Below are positions 19,404 through 28,109 of a stretch of 64,000 bases of DNA, piece after piece (positions within the stretch are counted from its first letter, which is position 1; the number at the start of each line of letters is the position of its first letter). The DNA is from Pontibacter cellulosilyticus. Its GTDB lineage: Bacteria; Bacteroidota; Bacteroidia; Cytophagales; Hymenobacteraceae. Under the pieces are notes generated by a model. The model made no database searches, had not been told where the DNA came from, and saw only the letters and a program-made list of their open reading frames with translations. Where the stretch lies: positions 62,001-126,000 of the forward strand of contig NZ_JACRVF010000004.1 in the NCBI RefSeq assembly GCF_014306105.1, given 5' to 3'. The position numbers and the translations under genes were made by a program.

Positions 19404-19442
19404 AGCTAGTATGTTTTTGACAGATACTAGCTTTTGCGTTTT
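19394..19442 (-). terminator. Terminator of the hemD unit
   Basis: A perfect 19-bp stem (19394-19412 with 19424-19442) with an 11-nt loop. The minus strand ends it with GTTTTAA. It lies 40 nt past the hemD stop and overlaps the -33 element of the porP promoter. Confidence 0.85.
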
Positions 19443-19481
19443 AATAGTATGTAAAACAGAAATAAAAGTTACGTTAACTGC

Positions 19482-20288
19482 TTATTTTTTCGCCTCCTGC
19501 TTCTGCTGATTTTGTATATACACCTCAATTGCGCCTGTCATTGAAGGAGCATTTGGCATTGGCGCTTCGATATCAAGCTCAAGCCCTGCATCTCTTACAG
19601 CTTTTGCTGTTGTGGGACCAAAAGCAGCAATACGCGTATTGTTCTGCTTAAAATCAGGGAAGTTGATAAATAAAGATGTTATACCTGATGGGCTAAAGAA
19701 AGCAAGGCAGTCATAGGTTACATCATCCAGATCAGAAAGGTCAGCCGCCACAGTTTTATAAATAATAGCTTCTGAGTGCTTGATCTTATTTGCCTGTAAA
19801 AACTCCGGTATATCTTCTTTGCGGATATTCGAGCACGGGAACAGGAACTTCTCGTTCTTGTGCTTCTTGATCACTTCGAAAAGATCTTTGGCCGTTTTTT
19901 CGCCAACAAACAACTTACGCTTACGCAGGGTAATATACTTCTGCAGGTAATAAGCCGTTTGATCAGAGATACAGAAATACTTCATATCAGCAGGCATTTC
20001 TATTTTGCTCTCCTGGCAGATTCTGAAAAAGTGGTCTACTGCATTACGGCTGGTAAAGATGATAGCTGTATGCGACAGGATATCGACCTTGTCTTTTCTG
20101 AACTCTTTGTAAGGCACTGGCTCTACCTCAATAAAAGCCCTGAAATCTACTTTTATACCATACTTATCTGCTATTGACAAATACGGTGAGTTATCTGTGG
20201 TAGGCTGCGGTTGGGTAACCAGAATACTCTTAATAGGAATCTTGTGTCTTTCAGGGTTTGCACTTCCCTTTGCTTTACTCTCAGCCAT
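19482..20288 (-). CDS. hemD: Uroporphyrinogen-III synthase
   Basis: This heme-pathway enzyme closes hydroxymethylbilane into uroporphyrinogen III. The 268-residue product has the loose two-domain HemD fold. Landmarks are IIFTSRNAVDHFF, KFLFPCSNIRKEDIPEFL, DCLAFFSPSGITSLF and RIAAFGPTTAKAVRDAG. HemD is poorly conserved and the call rests on these family patterns. It is third in a unit with a WecA-like transferase and a DUF4271 gene, and ends at a strong terminator. Confidence 0.9.
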   Translation of the reverse strand: MAESKAKGSANPERHKIPIKSILVTQPQPTTDNSPYLSIADKYGIKVDFRAFIEVEPVPYKEFRKDKVDILSHTAIIFTSRNAVDHFFRICQESKIEMPADMKYFCISDQTAYYLQKYITLRKRKLFVGEKTAKDLFEVIKKHKNEKFLFPCSNIRKEDIPEFLQANKIKHSEAIIYKTVAADLSDLDDVTYDCLAFFSPSGITSLFINFPDFKQNNTRIAAFGPTTAKAVRDAGLELDIEAPMPNAPSMTGAIEVYIQNQQKQEAKK

Positions 20289-20346
20289 ATAATAAAAATG
20301 CGGTTATTAAAAATCCAGCTGCTTAGAACCGTCGGAAATTGTGTTT

Positions 20347-21528
20347 TTAAAAGCTAAATACGATTAATTTTAGCACAACTGCCAACGGAATTACTTCTGT
20401 GGCGCAAAGGTATGAAAATAAATGCAAATTTAGTACAGTAGCTTTCTTATTTACAATTACAAACACCCGTAGCACGGCCAGCAATAACAGTAACGACACC
20501 AGCACATTAGACACCAGTAAGATCGTTTCCGGTATGAAGGTATTCATAGAAAGGTACAAAAGCATGACGAAAGGCAGAAAAACACCCAGAAACAGAAGCG
20601 TTTTGATGAATTCCCTGTACTGCACGACCACTACCTCTTCAAGCCCGAAGATAAATGCCATAAATTTCAGAAAGAGATATTTAAGCACTAGAAAGAGGAA
20701 AATAGCCAAAGTATAAACCCCGATCTTAGTTGTGATATCAGCTTCTGAAACTGGGAAAAGACGATTGAACAAGCGAATATGCTGCACATTGGTATGAATA
20801 GCGGCAATAAGCAGCGCCAGCGACAAAGAAAAGGCAAGTACAAAAAGAATGCTTGACCAAGAGCTTAATGGATTTGCCATAAAACCTTCATCAAGACGAT
20901 TGTTGCGCCCAGCGAGCCTTACATCGAACAGTGCCTCAAACTCTGCTGGAAAATTAATACGTAACCATCCGTAAACTAACCCGATTACCAGCAGAAAAAC
21001 TATAAATGGGTTTTGGTTTACATACTCTCTTAACCTTATAGAAAGAGGCCGCTGACCAGTATCTGCTTTTTGGCTACTACTTTGCACATCGTTGTAAAAG
21101 CCTTTGATGTTTGGCTGCTGTGACGGGTGCCACACAGTAAGTAGCATTTTGCCCTCTACTGGTTTTACAGCGCTGGCGTAGTTCGAAAGGTTTAACTTAT
21201 AAGCCGCAGTAGAGTCAGCTTTAAAGATCATCTGGTTATTCAGGAACAGGCATAGGTCCTTTTGGGCAGTAAAACCAATCAGGAAGGGCTGAGCAGGCTC
21301 GACAGTTAACCACTGGTGAAGTGCCTGTTGTTTAGCATGCACTACCGAAACGTAGGGCACAAGCTCCTGTGTTTCGTCCTCATACACCAGCCACTCTCCT
21401 GTAATAGCATTGCTTTGTTCTAAAGGCAACATCTGCGCATAAGGCTCCAGTGCGAAACCTACAAACGCTACAAGTAAAAGCAAAAAATGAGGGGAAAAGC
21501 TCTTAAGCTTTTGATATATTTTGAGCAC
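20347..21528 (-). CDS. DUF4271 membrane protein
   Basis: This 393-residue protein has a signal or membrane N-terminus, an extracytoplasmic domain of about 140 residues (about 35-170) and some six to seven membrane helices in the C-terminal half (from about 173). It resembles the DUF4271 family, found only in Bacteroidota and commonly beside hemD, as here. The function is unknown. It starts with GTG and overlaps the 3' end of the preceding transferase gene by 26 nt, so expression is probably coupled. Confidence 0.75.
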   Translation of the reverse strand: MLKIYQKLKSFSPHFLLLLVAFVGFALEPYAQMLPLEQSNAITGEWLVYEDETQELVPYVSVVHAKQQALHQWLTVEPAQPFLIGFTAQKDLCLFLNNQMIFKADSTAAYKLNLSNYASAVKPVEGKMLLTVWHPSQQPNIKGFYNDVQSSSQKADTGQRPLSIRLREYVNQNPFIVFLLVIGLVYGWLRINFPAEFEALFDVRLAGRNNRLDEGFMANPLSSWSSILFVLAFSLSLALLIAAIHTNVQHIRLFNRLFPVSEADITTKIGVYTLAIFLFLVLKYLFLKFMAFIFGLEEVVVVQYREFIKTLLFLGVFLPFVMLLYLSMNTFIPETILLVSNVLVSLLLLLAVLRVFVIVNKKATVLNLHLFSYLCATEVIPLAVVLKLIVFSF

Positions 21529-22552
21529 TACTAGATTTATAAACTCCTAAAAATACACCTAACAGCACCGAAAATGCCGATAATGCTATAATCATAGTCA
21601 AGTTACCCCATACACCCAAAGACACTACAAATAAAATTACGGATAAATTGATGGAGGCTAACGTAAGCACTGTGCCTGTCTGTGACAGCCCCATACTTAA
21701 AAGGCGGTGGTGAATGTGGTTTCTATCCGGCACAAAAGGGGAGGAGCCTTTTAAGATGCGAATAACAAATACACGTATCGTATCAAAGAGTGGTATAAAT
21801 AAAATACCTAAAGCAACGGAGGGTGCAGCAGGCACAACACGCATTTCGATAAACTGTATAGCAAGCACAGAAAGTATAAAGCCACAAAGCAGAGAGCCTG
21901 TATCACCCATGAATATGGTTGCTTTGCGGAAGTTATACCTCAGGAAGCCAAGTATACCCCCAACCAAACAGAACGCAACTGCTGCGTAGTTACCATACGC
22001 TGGGCCGCCATACATGTAAAAGTATACACCAAAGGCACTGGCTGCAATGGCCACTAGTGTACCCGCAAGTCCATCAAGGCCATCTATTAGATTAATGGCA
22101 TTCGTTATTCCGATCACAACTATAAATGTGAAAGCATAACTTGTTCCTATTTCTAGCTCTCCTACTCCAAAAATCCCTTGAAAGCTTGTCACCCGGATAT
22201 CAGCCATGAATATTACGATCCCAGTAGCTAGTATCTGCACTGCAAACTTTTTTAATGCTGAAATATTGATCAAATCATCTTTAAGGCCAATGAAGAAAAG
22301 CATGATGCAGCCAGCCAACAGTTGCTGTACTCCATTATTCAGATCTGCAAAAATGGTAAGTGCCGACATGAAACCGGCAAACATAGCGCCGCCGCCAAGT
22401 CTCGGCGTGAGCTCTTCATGCACAGTACGGCCGTTGGGTCGGTCCAAAATGTTCTTAAGGTGTGCTACCCGGATAATAGAGGGCACAGCAAAGATAGCTA
22501 TCAAAAAAGCCCAGCTGGATGCAAGTATAAGGGGTAAAATTTGTTGATCCAT
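21503..22552 (-). CDS. WecA/TagO-type undecaprenyl-phosphate sugar-phosphate transferase
   Basis: This polytopic membrane enzyme probably moves GlcNAc-1-phosphate (or a related sugar phosphate) from UDP-sugar to undecaprenyl phosphate, the first step of a surface polysaccharide. The 349-residue product shows RPNGRTVHEELTPRLGG, the acidic pair in GLKDDLINI, NLIDGLDGLAG, FMGDTGSLLCGF and the HIHHRL motif that separates the WecA/TagO branch from MraY. The exact sugar is not determined by sequence. It is first in the unit with DUF4271 and hemD. Confidence 0.9.
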   Translation of the reverse strand: MDQQILPLILASSWAFLIAIFAVPSIIRVAHLKNILDRPNGRTVHEELTPRLGGGAMFAGFMSALTIFADLNNGVQQLLAGCIMLFFIGLKDDLINISALKKFAVQILATGIVIFMADIRVTSFQGIFGVGELEIGTSYAFTFIVVIGITNAINLIDGLDGLAGTLVAIAASAFGVYFYMYGGPAYGNYAAVAFCLVGGILGFLRYNFRKATIFMGDTGSLLCGFILSVLAIQFIEMRVVPAAPSVALGILFIPLFDTIRVFVIRILKGSSPFVPDRNHIHHRLLSMGLSQTGTVLTLASINLSVILFVVSLGVWGNLTMIIALSAFSVLLGVFLGVYKSSSAQNISKA

Positions 22553-22672
22553 AGAAATTAAGGAACAAGATAAAGCAGCGGCACTTAAATTAAGTTAATA
22601 AACGTCACAATTCCTATATAGATGCCTGCTAAAGCCCCTATTACTAAAATTTTATACTTTATACCGCCTATG

Positions 22673-23077
22673 CTAAGAGTGCAATACTCCCCGCTGCTGC
22701 AGCATTCCGATATCGATTAGGTTTTCCTCTGTAATGGAATCGGGCACGAAGACAAACTTCTTGTCAAATATCTGCCTATCAATATAGTAGCTTACCCAAT
22801 ACTCGTTATTTATATGAAAGATGCCCGGATCAATGGGCTCTATCTGAACTGAGCTTTTTGGCTCCACCCGCTCAAACATATGGCGCAGCACGGATGTCTG
22901 CACTTCCTGCCCTTTCATTACACCATAGCCTTTAGAGGTGATAAGCACATTCTCAAGAGGATAACTATTGTTGTTAAGTAAGTATACATTCCATATAGCT
23001 TCTCCTTCATCATTTGTCTTAGTAGCAATAGCAATCGCAATGCCTTCTACTGCACCAAAATCTATATCTTTCTTCAT
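22673..23077 (-). CDS. Conserved protein of unknown function next to lipB
   Basis: A 134-residue soluble protein without signal peptide. It has a beta-rich look with VYLLNNNSYPLENVLITSKGYG and KFVFVPDSITEENL. It begins 5 nt after lipB and is certainly co-transcribed. I do not recognise a domain; the tight link suggests only shared expression with lipoate synthesis. Confidence 0.8.
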   Translation of the reverse strand: MKKDIDFGAVEGIAIAIATKTNDEGEAIWNVYLLNNNSYPLENVLITSKGYGVMKGQEVQTSVLRHMFERVEPKSSVQIEPIDPGIFHINNEYWVSYYIDRQIFDKKFVFVPDSITEENLIDIGMLQQRGVLHS

Positions 23078-23082
23078 ATAGG

Positions 23083-23796
23083 TTACTCCGTAATTTCAGC
23101 CTCAAATAAAGCTGCTATATGTTTTTTAAGCTTTTCTTCTACCTCTGGCAAAGGAACCTCGTACCCAAGCTCTTTTGCCAGCGAGGTTACTTTTTTATCT
23201 GAGATGCCACAAGGCACTATGTTATTGAAATAGTTAAGATCGGCGTTAATGTTAAAGGCAAAGCCGTGCATAGTTACCCACCGACTACATTTTACTCCCA
23301 TTGCACATATTTTACGGGGATTTACCTGTGCCTCATGGTCCAGCCACACACCTGTAAGGCCAGCAATACGACCCGCCTTTATATCATATTCAGCGAGCGT
23401 AAGTATTACAGCTTCTTCTAAAAACCGCAGGTACTTGTGTATATCTGTAAAAAAGTTTTCAAGGTCTAATATAGGGTAACCAACAATCTGGCCTGGGCCA
23501 TGGTAAGTAATGTCACCGCCTCGGTTAATCTTATAATAGGTAGCTCCTTTTGCCTTTAGCCCTTCTTCGTTTAACAGCAGGTGCTCTTCGTGCCCACTTT
23601 TACCTAAAGTATAAACATGTGGATGTGAGCAGAACAGCAGGTAATTTGGCGTTTGAGTCTGCTCATCTGATGGTGCTTTGCGGTTTTTCACTTTCAGATC
23701 AAGCACTCCGTTGAACAGCCTATCCTGGTAATCCCAAGCCTCTTTATAGTCTATTAGACCAAGGTGCTCAAACTTTATCTTTTTATTCTGTAGCAC
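23083..23796 (-). CDS. lipB: Octanoyl-ACP:protein octanoyltransferase
   Basis: This enzyme moves octanoate from acyl carrier protein to lipoyl domains, the first step of de novo lipoate attachment. The 237-residue product has the substrate pocket motif INRGGDITYHGPGQIVGYP (91-109), the Lys162 of RKICAMGVK and the catalytic Cys196 in IVPCGI. It starts with GTG. It lies upstream of the 134-residue unknown gene in a two-gene unit. Confidence 0.96.
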   Translation of the reverse strand: MLQNKKIKFEHLGLIDYKEAWDYQDRLFNGVLDLKVKNRKAPSDEQTQTPNYLLFCSHPHVYTLGKSGHEEHLLLNEEGLKAKGATYYKINRGGDITYHGPGQIVGYPILDLENFFTDIHKYLRFLEEAVILTLAEYDIKAGRIAGLTGVWLDHEAQVNPRKICAMGVKCSRWVTMHGFAFNINADLNYFNNIVPCGISDKKVTSLAKELGYEVPLPEVEEKLKKHIAALFEAEITE

Positions 23797-23990
23797 AAGC
23801 GTATACTTTTATTTTACAGATTCCTGAGTCTTTATTGCAGAACGCTAACAGACTATCAACCGTAATTAGTCAACTTTAACACTGCCATCAAGTATAAATT
23901 TTATACTTTTTCAGGCTATAGGCGATTCTGATTATGGCTCTGTGACATAGATTATTACCTATGTTCAAACTATAACTTCAATCTGGAATC

Positions 23991-23998
23991 TAAGTTTG
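23991..23998 (+). promoter_or_regulatory. Possible -7 element of yraN
   Basis: TAAGTTTG matches TAnnTTTG and lies 20 nt upstream of the ATG. No TTTG is found at the right distance. Confidence 0.35.
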
Positions 23999-24018
23999 AT
24001 GCAAATTACAAGTTTTAG

Positions 24019-24381
24019 ATGGCTTCTCAAACAAACACCCACATAAGAACTGGACACGATGGTGAAGAGGCTGCCGCCAATTACCTGTTGGAACGCGGCT
24101 ACACTATAGTACAGCGCAACTACAGGTACAAGCGCACTGAGACAGACATCATAGCTACGCATCAGGACACCTTAGTATTTGTGGAAGTTAAAACAAGGAC
24201 TAGTGCTGTTTTTGGTTTTCCTGAAGAGGCTGTTGGCGCCAAAAAAGAAAAGCTACTACTAAAGGCAGCGGAAGAATATATTTACCAAACTGGTTGGGAA
24301 GGAGAAGTACGATTTGATGTAGTAGCCATTACCCTTGCTCCTAGGCAGGAAATACACCACATAGTAGATGCATTTCACTAA
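24019..24381 (+). CDS. yraN: YraN-family (UPF0102) endonuclease-like protein
   Basis: This small 120-residue protein has the PD-(D/E)xK nuclease fold. The active-site pattern is visible: Asp43 in ETDIIATH, then Glu56 and Lys58 in VFVEVKTR. Family members resemble Holliday-junction resolvases but the cellular role is not settled. Its last 4 nt overlap the end of the convergent lipoprotein gene. Confidence 0.92.
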   Translation: MASQTNTHIRTGHDGEEAAANYLLERGYTIVQRNYRYKRTETDIIATHQDTLVFVEVKTRTSAVFGFPEEAVGAKKEKLLLKAAEEYIYQTGWEGEVRFDVVAITLAPRQEIHHIVDAFH

Positions 24382-25292
24382 CGCTGAGCCTGTGAGCGTT
24401 TATCAAATTTATCTTTCTCGAAGATTAGTGTGCCGTGGCGGTCATACTCTTTAATCAGGTATGGCTCAAAATACTTATCATAAGCCGTTTCCGGATACTG
24501 ATACTCATAGTGGCGACGGCCTCTGAAGTCGTAGTGATTGATCCAGATGCCTACTTTCTTACCCTTTTCATACTTGCCGGTCCACTCTAACTCGCCATTT
24601 TCGTAGAAGCGGTAATACGTGCCCTGTACCTCGCCATACTCATAAGGCATTACTTCTTTTATCTTTTTGCCACCATCATAGTAAGTAACTTTTGCATCAC
24701 GCAGGAAGCCTTTGTCGAAGTGCTGTTTGTTTGTAAGTATACCTTCATCGCCTCTTCTGTAGTTTTCCCAGCGCAGATGTTTAGTGCCTATATAATAATA
24801 GCCTTCCTCAACGGTATTGCCGCCAATCTCTTTCTTGTAAGGCCCGTGCAGCACCTTATAGCGATCTGGGTCTACCTCATCGGAGCTGGTACGGTAGAGA
24901 ACCTTCTTCTTTGTATCGAAATAATATTTTAAAGGCGCATAAGGGTTGGGCTCTTTGTGTACAGGAAGATAGCTAAACGTCTCAATCTCTTCTCTGCTGC
25001 CTTTGCCTTTTTTTACAAAGCTTCGGCTAACTTTTTCACCCAGAAAATAGCGCTTGTTATACTTTCTCTTGCGCTTCTTTTCCTTTTCCTCCACTTTCTC
25101 ATTTAGCAGACTGGTATCAATTTCCGGTGCAGTAGTATCAGCAGAGGCAACAGCATTGGTTTTAGCATTTTCTTTCAGGCGGGCCTGGTTCAGGTTATAA
25201 TCACTGTTCCATTTAGGCGCACCGCAACCGGCCAAGGCCAAAAATAAAGCCCCGGCAGCCATTGAAGAAACCACACGAATCAAATGCTGCAT
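24378..25292 (-). CDS. Lipoprotein with YwqK/MORN-like repeats
   Basis: The 304-residue product has a lipobox ALAGC (Cys23), a basic low-complexity stretch (KEKKRKRKYNKRYF, about 72-85) and then a series of beta repeats. These include GYYYIGTKHLRWENYRR, THYY/VTYYDGGKKIKEVM and YRFYENGELEWTGKYEKGKKVGIW, the pattern of YwqK or MORN-variant proteins. These repeats are common in Bacteroidota and have no single known function. No partner gene suggests a toxin-antitoxin role here. The 3' end overlaps yraN by 4 nt. Confidence 0.8.
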   Translation of the reverse strand: MQHLIRVVSSMAAGALFLALAGCGAPKWNSDYNLNQARLKENAKTNAVASADTTAPEIDTSLLNEKVEEKEKKRKRKYNKRYFLGEKVSRSFVKKGKGSREEIETFSYLPVHKEPNPYAPLKYYFDTKKKVLYRTSSDEVDPDRYKVLHGPYKKEIGGNTVEEGYYYIGTKHLRWENYRRGDEGILTNKQHFDKGFLRDAKVTYYDGGKKIKEVMPYEYGEVQGTYYRFYENGELEWTGKYEKGKKVGIWINHYDFRGRRHYEYQYPETAYDKYFEPYLIKEYDRHGTLIFEKDKFDKRSQAQR

Positions 25293-25463
25293 AATAGCTT
25301 ATAGTATTTATAAGTTAAGACAAAGGCAATAAACCAGCTTTGACAGCCTTTGCAATTCAACTCTAAGTATAACGTAAAGATGAACATATTTTATATATCC
25401 ATCAATATGCCTCCTATAACTACGTCTGTTGCACGATAGTTTCACAGTATAAAGACAGAAAAT

Positions 25464-25495
25464 TAAAAAAGGCGGCACCCTATGGATACCGCCTT
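25464..25495 (-). terminator. Terminator of htpG
   Basis: A 7-bp GC-rich stem (25469-25475 with 25489-25495) is followed on the minus strand by TTTTTTAATTTT. It lies 27 nt past the htpG stop. Confidence 0.8.
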
Positions 25496-25522
25496 AATTC
25501 TGTCAGGTATATTAATAAATTA

Positions 25523-27349
25523 CTATTCTTTGTCTATCAACTCGAAGCTGCGTTTTACGAAAGCCGTAAGTGAGGCCCCCGACAGCATATTCTGTGATAA
25601 TAACGCCAGATCATAAGCCTGTCGTGCAATGCGCGGACGGTTTTCCTCTTTTGCGTGCAGGATGCGCTGGTTCAGGCTGTGGTTTGCATTGATGGTTACA
25701 TTATAAGTATCTGGCATATCCCCCATGAACATCATACCGCCACCACCGGCTTTGCTCATATCTTTCATGCGTCGCATAAATTCTGGCAGTGTAATTACCA
25801 CAGGGGCATCGTCCGGAGACATTGGGGCAACTTCTACCATCATGTTCTTGTTGTCGATAGCAGTTTCATAAATGCCTTTCAGGTTTTCTTTCTCATTGTC
25901 CGTCAGTACGCTTTCCTTTGCCTCGTCGCGCTCTATCAGCTTGTCAACTGTTTCGGAGTCTACACGTTTCAGAGTTGTTTTCTCCAGCTTCTGCTCCAGC
26001 ATACCAATAAAGTGGCTGTCAATCAGCGTATCCAGCTTCAGCACATCATAGCCACGATTCTGGGCAGCTTCCACAAAAGCATGTTGCTTGTCTGCATCTG
26101 TTGTGTAGAGCAGCACCAACTGGTCGCTTTTGTTTGTCTGGTTTGCCTGCGTAAGCGCCTTATACTCTTCTAAAGTATAGTATTTGCCATCTACGCTCTG
26201 CAGCAACACAAAGTCCTTTGCTTTCTCATAGAACTTCTCGTCGCTCAGCATGCCATACTTTACAAACACATTGATGTCTTCCCAGCTGGTTTCGAAAGCG
26301 GTACGGTCTTTCTTGAAGATCTCGTTCAGCTTGTCGGCTACCTTCTTTGTAATGTAAGTGTTGATTTTCTTCACGCTAGAGTCAGCCTGCAGGAACGAAC
26401 GGCTTACGTTCAGCGGAATGTCCGGTGAGTCGATAACACCGTGCAGTAGCATCAGGAACTCCGGCACCACGTCTTTTACCTCATCAGTAATAAACACCTG
26501 GCGTGAGTATAGCTGAATCTTGTTGCGCTGCAGCTCGAAGTCGTTCTTGATCTTAGGGAAGTATAAAATACCCGTCAGGTTAAACGGATAGTCTACATTT
26601 AAATGTATCCAGAAAAGCGGTGCTTCAGAGAACGGATAAAGTTCTTTGTAGAAGTTCTTGTAGTCCTCGTCCGTCAGTTCTGATGGCTGCTTTGTCCAGA
26701 TCGGGTTCGGGTTGTTGAGGATGTTGCCTTCGAACTCTACCGGAACAGGCAGGAATTTGCAGTACTTCTCAAGTATAGTGCGGATACGCGCCTCCTCTAA
26801 GAATTCCTCAGAATCCTGGGCTACGTTAAGTATAACATTAGTGCCGCGCGTTTCTTTGTGGGCTGGCTTAATGGCGAATTCGGTGCTGCCGTCGCAGGTC
26901 CAGTGTGCTGCCTCAGCGCTTTCCTGGTAAGATTTAGTAACAATCTCTACGCGCTCGGCCACCATAAAGGCAGAGTAGAAACCTAAACCAAACTGGCCGA
27001 TGATCTGGTTCTTGTCGCCGCCAGACTCTTTATAGCGCTCCACAAACTCCGATGCACCTGAAAAAGCAATCTGGTTAATATACTTCTTGATCTCCTCGGC
27101 TGTCATACCGATACCGTTATCGGAAATGGTAATAGTTTTAGCATCCTTGTCTACAGAAACCACTACTTTCAGCTCACCTAAGTCGCCTTTATACTCACCA
27201 ATAGAAGCCAGGCGCTTCATTTTCTGGGTGGCATCTACGGCGTTACTTACCAGCTCGCGCAGGAAAATCTCATGATCAGAGTATAAAAACTTCTTAATGA
27301 TCGGGAAAATATTCTCGGTGTGGATCGAAATACTACCTCTTTCTTCCAT
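25523..27349 (-). CDS. htpG: Molecular chaperone HtpG (Hsp90)
   Basis: This cytosolic Hsp90 chaperone has 608 residues. The N-terminal GHKL ATPase shows RELVSNAVDATQKM (nucleotide Asn/Asp), ISDNGIGMT and GQFGLGFYSAFMVA. The middle domain includes FPKIKNDFELQRNKIQLYSRQVF and the C-terminal dimerisation domain ends at FELIDKE without an EEVD tail, as expected for bacteria. It is monocistronic, with its own terminator. The upstream region holds an inverted repeat that could be an operator. Confidence 0.98.
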   Translation of the reverse strand: MEERGSISIHTENIFPIIKKFLYSDHEIFLRELVSNAVDATQKMKRLASIGEYKGDLGELKVVVSVDKDAKTITISDNGIGMTAEEIKKYINQIAFSGASEFVERYKESGGDKNQIIGQFGLGFYSAFMVAERVEIVTKSYQESAEAAHWTCDGSTEFAIKPAHKETRGTNVILNVAQDSEEFLEEARIRTILEKYCKFLPVPVEFEGNILNNPNPIWTKQPSELTDEDYKNFYKELYPFSEAPLFWIHLNVDYPFNLTGILYFPKIKNDFELQRNKIQLYSRQVFITDEVKDVVPEFLMLLHGVIDSPDIPLNVSRSFLQADSSVKKINTYITKKVADKLNEIFKKDRTAFETSWEDINVFVKYGMLSDEKFYEKAKDFVLLQSVDGKYYTLEEYKALTQANQTNKSDQLVLLYTTDADKQHAFVEAAQNRGYDVLKLDTLIDSHFIGMLEQKLEKTTLKRVDSETVDKLIERDEAKESVLTDNEKENLKGIYETAIDNKNMMVEVAPMSPDDAPVVITLPEFMRRMKDMSKAGGGGMMFMGDMPDTYNVTINANHSLNQRILHAKEENRPRIARQAYDLALLSQNMLSGASLTAFVKRSFELIDKE

Positions 27350-27429
27350 ATTTATACTTTAAGGTTATGAATCTTGTCTTTTGTCTACCTGCAGGCTTTC
27401 AAATCTTGTTCCATTGTGATTCAGGTGCT

Positions 27430-27454
27430 GTTTCTGTGACAGGTTGTCAGAAAC
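27430..27454 (-). promoter_or_regulatory. Inverted repeat upstream of htpG
   Basis: Arms GTTTCTG (27430-27436) and CAGAAAC (27448-27454) flank a second inverted repeat TGACA/TGTCA (27437-27441 with 27445-27449). The site lies 81-105 nt upstream of the htpG ATG. It does not look like a CIRCE element. An operator is possible but unproven. Confidence 0.35.
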
Positions 27455-27610
27455 TATTTTTAATTTCATACCTAAATATGCCGTACTCGTCATTTTTATT
27501 GTTATTATTGGCATTACAGATTAAACCTGGCGCTGTTATCTTACTCTAACAAGCACCGTAAACACAACAGGTTGAAATTTATCTGTGATCAGATTAGTTA
27601 TAGACTATAG

Positions 27611-27934
27611 GTGAACCGCTTTCTGAATTATATCGCTGTATTGCTGCTCCTGCTCTTTATAAGAGTCATGGTGCCGGATGCGCTGTTGCTACAGCTGCAT
27701 GCGCACGGCCATACGGTACATACAGAACAGACGGACTCACATAAAGCACAGGTTGGCAAAAAGCACACGCACTGCCCGGTAGAGGACTTATTCGGAGCAC
27801 CTTACCAAATGGCAGGAGACCCTGTTGCTTTTACACCTGTACAGCATATTACCATCTATTCGGTGCACTACAGCAGCAGCTGGCATGGCACCACCTTACA
27901 CAATGCCTCTCTCCGGGGCCCTCCGGTTTCTTAG
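27611..27934 (+). CDS. Small His-rich secreted or membrane protein
   Basis: The 107-residue product starts with GTG, has an N-terminal hydrophobic helix (about 6-27), a His-rich middle (LHAHGHTVHTE, HKAQ, KHTHC) and the C-terminal motif LRGPPVS. Small His-rich proteins ending in RGPP(V/S) sit next to TonB-dependent receptors or heavy-metal efflux genes in Bacteroidota. Here the receptor gene follows within 180 nt, so a role in binding zinc, copper or a similar metal outside the cytoplasm is the likely reading. No enzymatic domain is seen. Confidence 0.65.
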   Translation: MNRFLNYIAVLLLLLFIRVMVPDALLLQLHAHGHTVHTEQTDSHKAQVGKKHTHCPVEDLFGAPYQMAGDPVAFTPVQHITIYSVHYSSSWHGTTLHNASLRGPPVS

Positions 27935-28032
27935 TTTTTAGCTCATCCCTGTACAAAATGCCTGCTTATACAAGTGTGGCCATTGCGTGCATATTATTCC
28001 CAAACCTAACGTACCGGGGCTGGCGTGTGCTT

Positions 28033-28050
28033 TTGGCACTATGTTAGCAT
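28033..28050 (+). promoter_or_regulatory. Shared element before the TonB receptor (sigma54-like)
   Basis: TTGGCACTATGTTAGCAT has GG and GC separated by exactly 10 nt, close to the sigma54 -24/-12 pattern (TTGGCAC-N5-TTGC, here TAGC). It lies 60 nt upstream of the preferred receptor start at 28110. Nearly the same sequence, including a CTGCAGGA that follows, is found at 31216 upstream of the second lipoprotein gene. Confidence 0.4.
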
Positions 28051-28109
28051 CTGCAGGACATGGCAGCCTTTGTTGTTGCTCTTATTATAGTATAGCTAAA
28101 ACTAAAGTA

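Noticed and set aside
24378..25292. YwqK-type protein as an antitoxin of a toxin-antitoxin pair
   Set aside because: It is a lipoprotein with a signal peptide and no toxin gene is adjacent. The antitoxin label attached to YwqK repeats does not fit.
25655..26173. 172-codon plus-strand ORF opposite htpG
   Set aside because: Antisense to htpG, rich in His, Cys and Val in a pattern typical of reversed coding sequence.
27987..28109. Upstream extension of the TonB receptor to a GTG at 27987
   Set aside because: The extra 41 residues do not resemble protein of this family, would place the signal peptide internally and cover a likely promoter. GTG at 28110 gives a normal signal peptide.
27935..28109. 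Cobalamin or other riboswitch upstream of the TonB receptor
   Set aside because: The gap is short and I find none of the conserved B12-box sequence or other known aptamer cores.
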